Source: Xenopus tropicalis
Lineage: Eukaryota; Chordata; Amphibia; Anura; Pipidae
Direction of reading: 5' to 3'
Assembly (NCBI RefSeq): GCF_000004195.4
Contig: NC_030679.2
Location: forward strand, 19,125,212 to 19,189,211
Length of the DNA stretch: 64,000 nt
Below are positions 12,239 through 22,714 of the stretch, piece after piece. A program made the position numbers and the translations under genes. Every line of letters begins with the position of its first letter. Positions within the stretch are counted from its first letter, which is position 1. Below the pieces are notes generated by a model. That model had not been told where the DNA came from. It searched no databases and saw nothing but the letters and a program-made list of their open reading frames with translations.

Positions 12239-12844
12239 CTGTCAGAACACACCCTTTTTTTATTTCCTAGCAGCTCAGGGGAGTGGTCTCACATTAGTGG
12301 GGGTGTAGCCAGACAAAGTAAGCTATATAAATGGCAATTTCAAAAGCAAGGATATTTTTCCTAGGTTTTCCATCAGGCTATACATAAGTTTGCCATAATA
12401 TTATACCACCATTGGGATTTCTCTGTACCAAGCACATCTATCTTGGAGAATTAGAAGAATATAACGGCTCTTTAAGAAAAAGTACTACAGGTTGATGCAG
12501 GCTGTTGCCCTATTATTACATTCCTCCAATGGCCTCTGCAGTCTAGTTTTCAAAGCAGTCGCATTCAATCCTCAAAGTCTGTCCTTGCTTAATTATTTAA
12601 CTGAGATGAATATGTAATATTTATGAATAATTCAGAAGGCATGGTGGAACCAAGCAGACCAATGCAAATTGGTTACAGCTGAACTGACTTTTTCCCTAAA
12701 CAATCCGTCTTAAAAATCCGTCCTAAAAAATGTATGCATAGCAGCACAGCTCAGTCATGCTGATAAAGCTGGCAAGGCATCAAATCTTGGCATGTACATG
12801 ATGTCTTTTTTCACTCTGCCTAGGTGTTTAGAAGGGGTTGTATT
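12239..12844. other. Unique non-coding block, possible regulatory element at 12540-12720
   Basis: Contains a complete octamer ATGCAAAT (12662-12669) and several homeodomain-type ATTA/TAAT cores (TTAATTATTTAA near 12589). It is free of the repeat families seen elsewhere. Conservation cannot be judged from one sequence. Confidence 0.3.

Positions 12845-12898
<54 letters not shown>
12845..12898. repeat. (TA)n microsatellite, left edge of the Penelope-like element
   Basis: About 27 TA units with one C interruption near 12857. The tract abuts the end of the retroelement arm without a gap. Confidence 0.95.
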
Positions 12899-12899
<1 letters not shown>

Positions 12900-13451
12900 T
12901 TAACTGCTAATAAGCGCACTCCAGGGTCTTTAGCTTAAAAAATTCGATCTTTATTTCAAAGTTGCCATCATATCAACGTTTCGGCTCTGGCCTAGAGCCT
13001 TTCTCAAGATACAAATGGCCATGTTAAAACATCCTAATAAATACCTAATTGCTAAAAGGTGTGTCCCAACCCCTCCCACTCTCACCTCCCCATTTTAAAG
13101 GGGAACTGAGACAATCAACAAAAAACGAAACCAAGGCAAAATTACACAGTATACTGACATTACCTTGTGTTCAGAAAACAACCAAACTGGCACTGTTCAT
13201 TCAGGCCCCTAGGGGCCATGGTACCTAGCTTCTTAATCCAAAAAGTCTCCCGTTGTAACAACATCCGGGCTCTGTCCCCCCCACGTCTGGGGGCTGGGAC
13301 ATGGTCAATCCCTATAAATTTAAATGTTGGCAATCTATGCCCCAGCTCCAAAAAATGTTTTGCTACTGGTTTGATTGTCTTCTGATCACGAAAGGCTGTA
13401 CTTATGGCCGACCTATGCCCATCCATCCGGATGCGGAGTGTAAGGTCGGTC
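12894..13451 (-). repeat. Left inverted arm of the Penelope-like element (3' end plus GIY-YIG coding tail)
   Basis: This arm contains the native 3' end of the element: the C-terminal half of the GIY-YIG domain, a stop at 13160, and about 260 bp of non-coding tail. It matches the reverse complement of 14688-15244 nearly throughout. Visible differences are few: two adjacent substitutions near 13365, a one-base indel in the A-run near 13126, and one substitution near 12977. Confidence 0.9.
12961..13010 (-). ncRNA. Degenerate hammerhead-ribozyme-like motif in the left arm
   Basis: On the minus strand, a CTTGAGA segment (near the CUGANGA core) is followed by a 6-bp stem GGCTCT/AGAGCC with a 5-nt loop, then GAAA, then a short stem GTTG/CAAC. 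This is the order core, stem II, GAAA, stem III of a hammerhead ribozyme. Such ribozymes are reported in the terminal repeats of Penelope-like elements. The core here is rearranged relative to CUGANGA, so self-cleavage is doubtful. Confidence 0.45.
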
Positions 13452-14687
13452 TTCCCCACATACGATAGCCCACACGGGCATGTCACCAAATAAACTACAA
13501 ACGTTGTAGTGCATGTAATGTGTTGTTTAATTTTTATTTTCTGTCCTGTCTGAGGGTGGTGGAAGTATTCACCAGGGGTCATGTATCTACATGACATACA
13601 ACTTGGGCATTTAAAACAACCTGGTTTATCTGGTTTAAGCCACATAGGCCCCTGTGTCAAATAACTCCTAACCGGATCTGTTACTACCAGATGATCCCGT
13701 AAATTTCGCCCCCTTCTATATGCCATAATGGGGGGTTTTGGGCAAAGCTTCGCCAAATCCCTATCCGCCCTCACAATAGACCAATTCTCCTTAACTAACC
13801 GGCTTATTTGGTCAGACGCCAGATTAAATCGCGTAGTGAAAATTAATTGGCATTTGTTGTCTTTTTTCTTAAGTGCCGGAGACCTCACCCTCTCTACAGC
13901 CGTATCAAGGGCTTTATAAAGTACCGAATCTTCGTACCCCCTTTGCTTAAATCTCTCCCACATCTGATTAATTTGTTCCTCACATTTATCACTCCTAGAA
14001 TTGTTGCCCTACAAATTGATACCCTACAAAATTGCGATATCGGTAGGGATTTCTTAAGTGTAAACGGGTGGCAACTCGACCTATGCAGCAAGGTATTCCT
14101 ATCAGTGGACTTACAAAAAAGCGTATAATGTAACCTCTCCTGATCTCGCCACACTTCAATGTCCAGAAACTGAATTTTCCGCTCATCACAACAAGCTGTA
14201 AATCGAATCAGTGTAGGCAAAGCATTCAGTTTAGTAATCATATCAAGGAATGAGGTTTGATCTCCCTTCCAAACAATAACCAGGCCATCGATAAATCTCT
14301 TATAGCATAATAGCCTATCACCATATACCTGTAGAATATTCTGTGTCTCGTACTGGTGCATATATAGGTTTGCATATGTCGGTGCCATCGGAGCACCCAT
14401 CGCCGTGCCTGTCCTTTGCCGAAAAAACTGCTTTTCAAAACGAAAGTAATTCAAGCTTAAGCACAACTCCAAAAGTGATAAAACAAATTGTACTGGAGGA
14501 CCATTGTATGCTCCAAAATTAGTGATGCTATTACCCACTGCTGTCAACCCCTCCTGGTATGGGATGCATGTGTACAGACTAGATACGTCGGCCGTGGCTA
14601 AACAAATGTCATCTCCCTTGGGTAATCGCACCCCCTTAATGTATTCCAAAAAATGTGGTGTATCTTTGAGGTATGTAATAGTATTCT
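13160..14687 (-). pseudogene. Penelope-like RT/GIY-YIG polyprotein, frameshifted and 5'-truncated
   Basis: Two overlapping minus-strand frames make up one broken polyprotein. The upstream frame (to 13894) is RT: motif A TADVSSLYTCIP, motif B GTAMGAPMAPTYANLYM, motif C region RFIDGLVIVW, and the downstream KIQFLDIEVW block. Motif C should end in two aspartates; here the second is Gly (about 14290), so polymerase activity is probably lost. Its first ~50 codons, including the Met near 14838, are antisense of the inverted arm and not native. A frameshift near 14000-14040 moves the protein into a second frame whose first Met is at 13963 (267 residues). That frame carries a four-cysteine cluster CFKCPSCMSC (residues 116-125), then the GIY-YIG domain: VVY at 156-158, YVG at 168-170, candidate Arg 177 or 179, and Glu 239 in RETFWI. 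It ends at 13160. Finger motifs upstream of motif A are missing. Confidence 0.88.
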
Positions 14688-15244
14688 GACCGACCTTACA
14701 CTCCGCATCCGGATGGATGGGCATAGGTCGGCCATAAGTACAGCCTTTCGTGATCAGAAGACAATCAAACTGGTAGCAAAACATTTTTTGGAGCTGGGGC
14801 ATAGATTGCCAACATTTAAATTTATAGGGATTGACCATGTCCCAGCCCCCAGACGTGGGGGGGACAGAGCCCGGATGTTGTTACAACGGGAGACTTTTTG
14901 GATTAAGAAGCTAGGTACCATGGCCCCTAGGGGCCTGAATGAACAGTGCCAGTTTGGTTGTTTTCTGAACACAAGGTAATGTCAGTATACTGTGTAATTT
15001 TGCCTTGGTTTCTTTTTTGTTGATTGTCTCAGTTCCCCTTTAAAATGGGGAGGTGAGAGTGGGAGGGGTTGGGACACACCTTTTAGCAATTAGGTATTTA
15101 TTAGGATGTTTTAACATGGCCATTTGTATCTTGAGAAAGGCTCTAGGCCAGAGCCGAAACATTGATATGATGGCAACTTTGAAATAAAGATCGAATTTTT
15201 TAAGCTAAAGACCCTGGAGTGCGCTTATTAGCAGTTAAGTATAT
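14688..15244 (+). repeat. Right inverted arm of the Penelope-like element
   Basis: Reverse-complement copy of the left arm. On the plus strand it stays open for the C-terminal GIY-YIG portion, including DLTLRIRMDGHRSAI and RETFWIKKLG, up to a stop at 14979. This is a second, orphan copy of the nuclease tail; the open frame at 14653-14979 is therefore not a separate gene. The junction with the RT body is at about 14688, where the two copies stop matching. Confidence 0.88.
15130..15180 (+). ncRNA. Degenerate hammerhead-ribozyme-like motif in the right arm
   Basis: Inverted-arm copy of the motif at 12961-13010, with the same GGCTCT/AGAGCC stem and GAAAC. Stem III is weakened by one change (ATTG instead of GTTG). 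Its presence in both arms follows from the arm duplication and is not independent support. Confidence 0.42.
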
Positions 15245-15308
15245 TTGATATTTCCCAAGCGGCACCCGGGCACTATTCTACAGTAATCGTGAGTGCGGAT
15301 CGCTTTTC

Positions 15309-15311
<3 letters not shown>

Positions 15312-15346
<35 letters not shown>
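15312..15346. repeat. (AT)n microsatellite, right edge of the Penelope-like element
   Basis: About 17 AT units directly after the last element-like sequence. With the tract at 12845, the element lies between two TA tracts, suggesting insertion into a TA repeat. Confidence 0.93.
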
Positions 15347-15349
<3 letters not shown>

Positions 15350-15407
15350 GCACTCGTGGGCCCATGCCTAGGGCACAAGCCCACGGGTGCCTTTATATAA
15401 ATAGAAC
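15347..15407. repeat. Short GC-rich inverted repeat
   Basis: GGCACTCGTGGGC (from 15349) pairs with GCCCACGGGTGCC (ending near 15392) around a short loop. A related fragment with the sense AGGCACCCAAGGG lies near 23918. Probably the remnant of a small palindromic element; family unknown. Confidence 0.5.
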
Positions 15408-17730
15408 CACAAAATAAAAGTAATTGTACTCCCATCTGCTGCCTAAATCCAGTGGCAGAGCTGAGGGCAAGATGGGGTACCTGTATGTTTTGAAATCATC
15501 CCAAAGACCGAATGCAAACTGTACTGTGTGTGCATTGATACCCAAAAGGCTATCAGCCTATGCGCTGCCATCTGTGCATGCACCGTATATTAAAATCAGA
15601 AACTTTTGTTACAGCATATACTGCAAATGGGCAAGGGATCTCTGGGCAATACAGGTAAGATGGCAGGCACTTATATAGAAATCCCTTTACCAGTGCATTT
15701 TCTTTTCCAAAGAGAAGCACCAGCCTAAGTAAATAAAGTAAGTGATTTAATTAAATAACATATTGGCGCCCCCTCCCTTAGTAAAGTAGACTTTTCTACT
15801 CCTATTGAGAACAGTTTTATTGGCATTCACGTTTTAGCAGTCTACCTTTGAGGTTACTGGACTACATCTCCCATTTTGCTTCAGAGCAATGGCACACAGG
15901 GTGCTTTGTCACCCATGGGACATCTGCTCTCCCACTAGTGACAATACTTTGCCATTGGAACCTGTAGGCAATCACCACTAGTAAAACATAAGAATCATGT
16001 AGTTGCATGAAATTCCCTCCCATTGAAATATATCTCATTTACTTCATTCAGTAATTGTTTGTCACCGCTATAGAAAGAACATAGGAAACTGCTGTCTGGA
16101 AAAAGATATATATTAATAAAAAGGCCACAAGCAATATTATAGTATTTGGCATATACATTAAGCATTAAGAGGTAAGGTACACAATATAATAAATCTTAAG
16201 AGAGATGGAAGATTGAGGAACAAGTCCAAATATCTAAATAATCCATTGTAGACATGCAGGGTGGCTGTAACATGCAGTTGAATGGAGCCTAAGTCACTAT
16301 TAGTAACATATAGAGCTCAATAATCCAAATGAAGCCTTCGGTCTATGCAGTCTAAATCCAAGATAAAGCCCATTCAGTGTGCCCTGGATTCATTTGCAGA
16401 TGCTGCCAAATTAATATACTGAAATTCAGGGCTGATTCCACTCCTTCACTTGCTTACGGGAACTTGAAATCTGCACACAAATTTGGCACATGCCATGCAT
16501 ATATATATATTGCTCTGACTGGTTTCATGCCTATTAAATAAGGTTAAACATACACTGTCCCCTCTTTGTATCAGATGGGATTGCTGGAGTATTTGCCATT
16601 TCCAGAACTAATACTAGTAACAGGATATCCTGCTTGTCCTATATGAAGTCACAGTCGAAATTCCCGATTCAGATCATGGCTGCGTTGTACTGTGTTCTGT
16701 ATTAGGAATCAGCAGAGCAGGGTCTCAGAGCAGGGGGTCAGTTATGACATTGCACATTCACAAAGTTACTTCAAGAACCTGCAAAGGAAAATAAAAGTTA
16801 CTCATACTATAGAATATCATCTGGAAAGAACCTCCTTTGCATTCTGAAACCATATGCCAAATTTCATATACACTGACTAATCCCTACTTTTTTGCCCCAG
16901 GATAGTCCTTCTCTTTTGCCCAAAGGGTATAAAGAGCACAGTGATTTCTTCAGATCTTACTGTACTGTGTATGTGCCCAACTTGAACCTGAACAAGAAGT
17001 CGATGGTCCGGAGGAAAGTACCCCAGGCCACCATAGTCCTTTCTTATACTTTTCTTTCCTTTCTTTGCATTTATTATAACCTCTATACCATATGGCACAT
17101 ACATCATCTGTTATATGAGTGCATATTTGGGTTTTTTAGTGGAGCATAGGAAATCCACTAGTTGCTGGAGCCCTAGGGGGAACCCATGAAGCATTTGCAT
17201 TTGTGAAATGTCACTGCAGCCTGTGTATTTCACTGCATCTGGTGCAAAGTGCAGTCTAGTGGGCTCTGTACATAGGCAGGCTGTAAGTATCTTGCTCCCA
17301 CTGGGGCTCTCTAGCTTAAATGAAGCTACAACTAGGGGCATCCTACGGGGAAGGACACTGCCTAATCCTAATCCAAAATACATGGAGCTTTGTGTATGTT
17401 TTTGCACTTTGCACCCTACCTAGTGCTTTGTAAATGAGGCCTATGAAGTTTATTGTTATGAAAATTTCAGTTGCAAAGTGACTTAGAAACATGTTTTTAA
17501 GGTAAACATCCATCCCATTTAAACTACAGGATCATGCCATGACATGATATATACTGTATGTTGATATATTTAAAAAGTCTTTTCCTAAAAACACTTTCTG
17601 GGGACAAAAGGAGACTTAAACCCCCCTTGGCACCAATAGTCCCCCCAAATGTTGCTGGGTGACAAACTACCACCATTCTCAATATTAAACACACTTAATT
17701 GGCATTATATTTCTACCATTCTGGTCGCTT
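15408..17730. other. Non-coding, apparently unique
   Basis: No repeat family or exon recognised over 2.3 kb. Open frames up to about 98 codons lack motifs. Confidence 0.55.
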
Positions 17731-18585
17731 TAAGGGGGTAATTCAGCTTTAAAGGAACAGTAACACAAAAAAATGAAAGTATATAAAAGTAACTAAAATA
17801 TAATGTGCTGCTGCCCTGCACTGGTAAAAGTTGTGTGTTTACTTCAGAAAGTCTACTATAATTTATATAAATAAGCTGCTATGTAGTCATGGAGGCAGCC
17901 ATTCAAAGGAGAAAAGGCACAGGCACATAGCAGATAACAGATAAAACACTATTGTATTCTACAGAACTTATCTGTTATCTGCAATGTAACCTGTGCCTTT
18001 TTTCCAGCTTGAATGGCTGCCCCCGGGGCTACACAGCAGCTTATTATATAAATTATAGTAGTGTTACTGTAGCAAACACACCAGTTTTACCAGTGCAGGG
18101 CAACAGTGCATTATATTTTTATTACTTAAAAGATCTTTCATTTTTTGGTGTTACTGTTCCTTTAAGTTTAGTTTGTTATAGAGTGACCAATTCTTAGCAA
18201 CTCTTCAACTGGTCTTCATTTTTTATTTGATATCGTTTTTTTAATTATTTACCTTCTTCTTCTGATGCTTTCCAGTTTTCCAAAGGGGGTCACTGATCCC
18301 AGCAGGCAAAAAACTATTGCTCTTTCAGTCTAAAATATTATTATTGCTACTTTTTATTTGTTACTTTTCTATTCAGACCCTCTCCTATTCATACTAAAGT
18401 CTGTCATTCAAACCACTGCCTTGTTTCTAGGGTAATTTAGACCATAGCAACCAGATAGGCCAAAAAACTGCCAAACAAGAGATATTGCACAAAAAGCTAA
18501 ATAAATCAAAAAGCACAAAAGATAAAAATGAAGACCAATTACAAATTGTTTTAGAATATCACTTTCAACATCACACTAAGGGGTA
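17731..18585 (-). mobile_element. TTAA-ended interspersed repeat, copy 1 (interrupted by MITE)
   Basis: After removing the nested MITE (17749-18165), this matches copies at 21141-21668 and 59451-60090. Shared blocks are AACTGGTCTTCATTTTT, a CTTTCCAGTTTTC segment before GGGGTCACTGA, an ATTCAAACC...CTGCCT segment, AGCAACCAGATAG, and AATGAAGACCAATT. Ends are imperfect inverted repeats. Confidence 0.75.
17749..18165. mobile_element. T2-type MITE, TTAAAGGAACAGTAAC ends (copy 2), nested
   Basis: 417 bp, same family as 3379-3805, flanked by TTAA on both sides. It sits inside a larger repeat (17731-18585): sister copies of that repeat run uninterrupted through the site, so this is a secondary insertion into a TTAA in the outer element. 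Confidence 0.88.
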
Positions 18586-18720
18586 TATTTATCATGCTGT
18601 GTAAAAAGTGGAGTAAAACATTAGCTCATAGCAGCAGAATTTTAATTGACCACAGCATATTAAATGTACACCTCTCCTATTCATTCACAGATATGTGTAA
18701 ATTAATGTGGGAAAGGACTG
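18578..18720 (+). mobile_element. Fragment resembling a GGGGTATATTTATCA frog repeat
   Basis: GGGGTATATTTATCATGCTG followed by TGTAAAAAGTGGAGTAAAAC resembles the left end of a common frog MITE. Right terminus not found; an alternative is coincidental low-complexity similarity. Confidence 0.4.
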
Positions 18721-18813
18721 AGTAAAGCTTTTAACATGTAATTTTGTCTTTTTTAGATACTGGGAGGAAAGAGGCATACTGAAACCAGGCATATACTCTG
18801 GGACACATGTTGC

Positions 18814-18834
18814 TCTCTCTCTCTCTCGCTCTCC
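18814..18834. repeat. (CT)n tract
   Basis: CT units with one CG interruption; a short CA-rich tract follows at about 18871-18908. Confidence 0.85.
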
Positions 18835-19133
18835 CTTGGAGGGACAGACAGATCTCTCTTCCCGAGAGATGGGCACACACATATTTATATATATGACACA
18901 CACACACTTACCACATATACAATATATATATTATACTTTAAGCATTTGCTGTAAACTGACAAGGGTGTGTGACTGGTGATTTGTACCTTGCATATAATTA
19001 GTACTCCACACAATAAATATATTTTGTTATCACCTTACTGAGTGGTACTTTGACCATAGTACTTACACCAAATTTTATAATAAATACATTAATTTCTACA
19101 AACCACCAAAAACATTCTTCAGTGATTACCCAA

Positions 19134-19376
19134 AACCTTGCCTGGTAGCCTCATGGACCTTGCCTGGTAGCCTCATGGACCTTGCCTGGTAGCCTCATGG
19201 ACCTTGCCTGGTAGCCTCATGGACTTTGCCTGGTAGCCTCATGGACCTTGCCTGGTAGCCTCATGGACCTTGCCTGGTAGCCTCATGGACTTTGCCTGGT
19301 AGCCTCATGGACCTTGTCTGGTAGCCTCATGGACCTTGCCTGGTAGCCTTGTGGACCTTGTCTGGTAGCCTCATGC
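19134..19376 (+). repeat. 22-bp minisatellite, 11 copies
   Basis: Unit CCTTGCCTGGTAGCCTCATG plus GA, repeated head to tail 11 times with few variants: copies 5 and 8 have TTTG instead of CTTG, copies 9 and 11 have GTCTGG, copy 10 ends CTTGTGG. High unit identity points to recent expansion or gene conversion. Units are contiguous with no spacer. Confidence 0.95.
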
Positions 19377-21140
19377 AGATTAGTTGAACGAGTTGGTTCT
19401 TCTCTTCCTCTAGCTTCTATCTGTAAAGAGAATGCAGCAGGAAAGTATGGTTCATTTATATATATACAGCTCTGGATATGGGTGGATGGCCTAAATTGCT
19501 CTAATTTTTCATTTTAAAATGTTAAAAGGTGAAATGATGCAATATGTATTATAATGTTATAAGTTTAATTAAAGAGATAAAGTTTGCCCATATCTAGTAT
19601 CCCCTCACTGCAAAGTATACCTAGATTTTTTAACAGCCGACCTGTAAATGCCACCGGCTGTTGCTTGCTATGGGTCACTAAGTAACCTGCAAACTTTAGA
19701 CTGTTTATTATATTAGCAAGAGGTTATATATATATGTTTTTCTATTAGGCACTATTTAGGCTTTTGCTGATTGGTGTGCATATATGTATGCTTGATGGGG
19801 ACACAGACTTGTCATTACAGTTTTGAACAACAATGGGTTATCCATATATTGCTAGATTATAACCCCAACATGCTGTGAGCTATCACCCAGTAACATTAGG
19901 GATAGGTTCACAGCTGAATAAAATGTCCCCCAGATCTCCAGGGACAGTGCCCTAATGAGTGTTAAAATATCCTACAATGTGAACTCTCCCAGATCCCTGC
20001 TCTTTGCTCATGCAGTAGGTGTTTAAAATAAATGTATAATGCCAAGACCAGTGTCTGGTTTTTCTGTAGCATTATAAAAGCTGCAGCCCAAGTGTGGCTG
20101 GAATGAAGCAGCCCATCCTAGCTGCAAGTGCACTAATAAATAGTAATATCTTTCACTGAAGAATATTGACCTCTAGTGGTCACAGGGTTGAATGACTGTA
20201 TCTCACTGCAGATGAGAAGCAGCACCCCTGCACTATGTAATAGATTTGCAGATCAGGCCAGTTTTGCTCATCTGCTCAGAAACCTACAGATGGGTTAATT
20301 TACTAATATAGATTATAGACTGCAGCAGTGCTGTTACTCGTAGCAACCAACAAGCAATTAGTCTTTTGTTAATGTGCCAATCAAGGGCTAGGGGGCAAGC
20401 TAAGGTCTGGTGCCTAGGGCAGACCAAAACACAGTCCTGTCTACTGCAAGTGGTTGCCATTGGTAACTGCACCTGTGCAGTTTAGCACTTATGTTGCAGT
20501 ATGCTGGGTAAGTTAGCCCCAAGGACTTATTAAGAGGAAGAAAACCTTCCACGGCAGCTCTGATAATTATAACTGCAAAACAGAACTTCTGGTGTAAAAA
20601 AAGATTTTGCTTATATAATTTCGGTTTTATTGAACCCATTAAGCAAGTCCATACCCATTAGACCTGAGAAGTTTTGTGTGGGGCCATATAATTCAGCACA
20701 TTATATATCAGTAACCACTGTTGCTCAACCCAGTGTTGCTAAACTTCTCAGTGTGCTGCAATGGTTACTGCTAGGTGTATTCCAAAGAGAATCCAGCCTA
20801 CATTCTGCATGTGCAGTCTCTTTTGCTGTGCTTGGGAACATAAAACACATTTCTTTCCTAGCAATAAATAAAGAAATATCCCGTGCCTGCCCTTCTGATG
20901 TTTTATTACATCGCAAATAGGCAGCCCATATTATAAAACGTAATCATATTAGACATTTTGAAAGTTGACACAATTTAAATAATTAAGCAACCCTTGAGGG
21001 GTATTTTCTGTTACAGATGGCTGTTATCACTATAATTATATATTTTACAGGTTATTCATTGATTTTATGTATTATAGGGTAATATTGGAAAGCTTCATGG
21101 CTGGTTAACATACCAGTTACGCTCCAACTAGGGTTTCTAT
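19377..21140. other. Non-coding, apparently unique
   Basis: Short AT tracts and a CAACCAACAAGCAATTAG fragment that recurs in related form near 57090 and 32260. No gene recognised. Confidence 0.55.
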
Positions 21141-21668
21141 ACAGTTAAAAAAACATTTTATAGAATGACCTATTCTTTTCACTTTGTCTTCATTTTATAA
21201 TTTTTTTTATAGTTTTTGAATTATTTTCCTTCCTCTTCTCTGTTTTTCAGTTTTCATATGGGGGGGGTCACTAACCCCAGCAGCCAAAAAACAATTTACC
21301 TATAAAGCTAGTACATTTTTAAATTCCTTATCTTTCTATTCAAACCCTATACTAATCACCTTCCAGTCTCCCATTCTAACCCCTGCCTAGCTGCTAGTAT
21401 AAAGTAGAACCTAGCAACCAGATAGATTGTAAGCTCTTTTCTGCAAGATCCTTTTACCTTTTGTATTGGTAATAACCAATACAATATGTTTTATTGTATA
21501 TTTAATTTATACACCCATTTACTGTATACGCTGTAATAATAACTGCTGTCAAAATTTCAATTTCTGAACAAAAAGCTTAAAAATCCACAGCAAATAAAAA
21601 ATTAAGACCAACTGCATATTGTCTTAAAATGTCCCTGTCTGCATCATACTAAAAGTTTAACCTTTAAA
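21141..21668 (-). mobile_element. TTAA-ended interspersed repeat, copy 2 (interrupted by L2 tail)
   Basis: Same family as 17731-18585: TTATAGAATGACC, TTTTTCAGTTTTCATATGGG, GGGTCACTAACCCCAGCAG, CTAGCAACCAGATAG, AATTAAGACCAACTG. An L2-like tail (21424-21541) splits it just after AGCAACCAGATAG. Confidence 0.72.
21424..21541 (+). mobile_element. L2-type LINE 3' tail nested in a TTAA-ended repeat
   Basis: Starts GATAGATTGTAAGCTC and ends TGTATACGCTGTAATAATAA, resembling L2 3' ends. It interrupts the element at 21141-21668 between sequences that are contiguous in sister copies, so it looks like a later retroposition. Confidence 0.55.
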
Positions 21669-22714
21669 GATCAAGTTTTACATGGAGAGAAGTATTAGGT
21701 GAGACATTAGCCATCAAAACTACATCTCGTATATATGCGTAAATGTTATTGGCTTTCCCCCCATTATATACAGTATATAACATCTATTAAAGCTTGTGTA
21801 AAGCTATAACTGTTAAAAAGGGATGTGGGGGTGGTAGTTATTTGATGTGAGCATCCTATAATCTTTAACCTAATGTCACAATTTTCTGGTTTGGTGTTAA
21901 AGTTCTTTAACTTTACCACTAAAGTGGCCAAAGGACAAATGTAACACACAATGCAGTACGTATTTTGATAACAGCTGAGGTGATATCATTTGTAATACTT
22001 TTGGTAATTATGAGACCAATGAACTTTTATAAGTCACCACTAGAGGTCATTAATGATCTAATTCTAACGGCACAGTCAGATGGGAAAGCAGTAAAACAGC
22101 TATGCAACGTGATTCGAATAAATATTCATTTATTTGATGGAGTTTATTCATATTTCTAACTTGTCTCTGCTCCTGCTAATTTCGGGGTTGTTCTGAATGA
22201 TGAAAAGAAAATGAAAATAAATGGAGAAGGTGCCTGACCTTGTGTTTAGGATAAGGCAGCCATACACATACAATGGAAAATGTTGTTTAAAAAGGCCACC
22301 CATCATCTTCTGCTGATATTACACTGTAACTGAAGAGGAGAGATATGTCTAATGGATACTGGAGTGGAAATTGTACCGTTTTATATACCAGACCTGATTT
22401 TTAACAGTACAGACCTCTGCAATACAAACATTAAGTCCTATTTCCCCTATGCCAGATTGACTGCTTAAAACCATAGGATTTTGGGACAGGGTCTAAAAAG
22501 CATTTTGAACCAAGTTGGTGAGCACCTACAGATGCAAAATGGTGCATAAGGTCTTGCACTTGCACAGGCCTGTATTGGGAATCAGTCCATGGCCCAGCGA
22601 CAAACAAATTGATCAGCCAATTTTGGCTTTCCTCTCCAAAAAATGTGGCCACTATTTGGAGAGACAATATGTCTTTAAATGTGAAATAAACCCCAGCATA
22701 CTGTAACATATTAT

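Larger units (their letters stand above)
12894..15313 (-). mobile_element. Penelope-like retroelement (Neptune-like), 5'-truncated, with inverted terminal arms
   Basis: A minus-strand retroelement of about 2.4 kb. Its central part encodes a reverse transcriptase followed by a GIY-YIG nuclease, the domain pair that defines Penelope-like elements. The 3' portion (12894-13451) reappears in inverted orientation at 14688-15244 with only a handful of differences, so the copy is a large hairpin-like structure. The RT is cut off at its N-terminal side exactly where the inverted arm starts. The right arm runs on for about 70 bp of likely terminal sequence (15245-15311), which the left side lacks. Both outer edges meet (TA)n tracts. 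Penelope-like elements are known for partial terminal repeats in direct or inverted orientation and for 5' truncation. Assignment to the Neptune group is from recollection of frog and fish elements and is less certain than the class call. Confidence 0.9.

Noticed and set aside
13167..13385. Plus-strand open frame opposite the GIY-YIG tail (and its mirror at 14754-14972)
   Set aside because: It is the antisense of the nuclease coding sequence; the two frames are near-identical only because of the inverted arms.
14653..14979. 108-codon plus-strand frame as an independent GIY-YIG gene
   Set aside because: Only the C-terminal half of the domain is present, and it begins in RT antisense; it is the right arm of the retroelement.
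19134..19376. CRISPR array
   Set aside because: Units are directly adjacent with no unique spacers, and the context is a vertebrate genome. It is a minisatellite.
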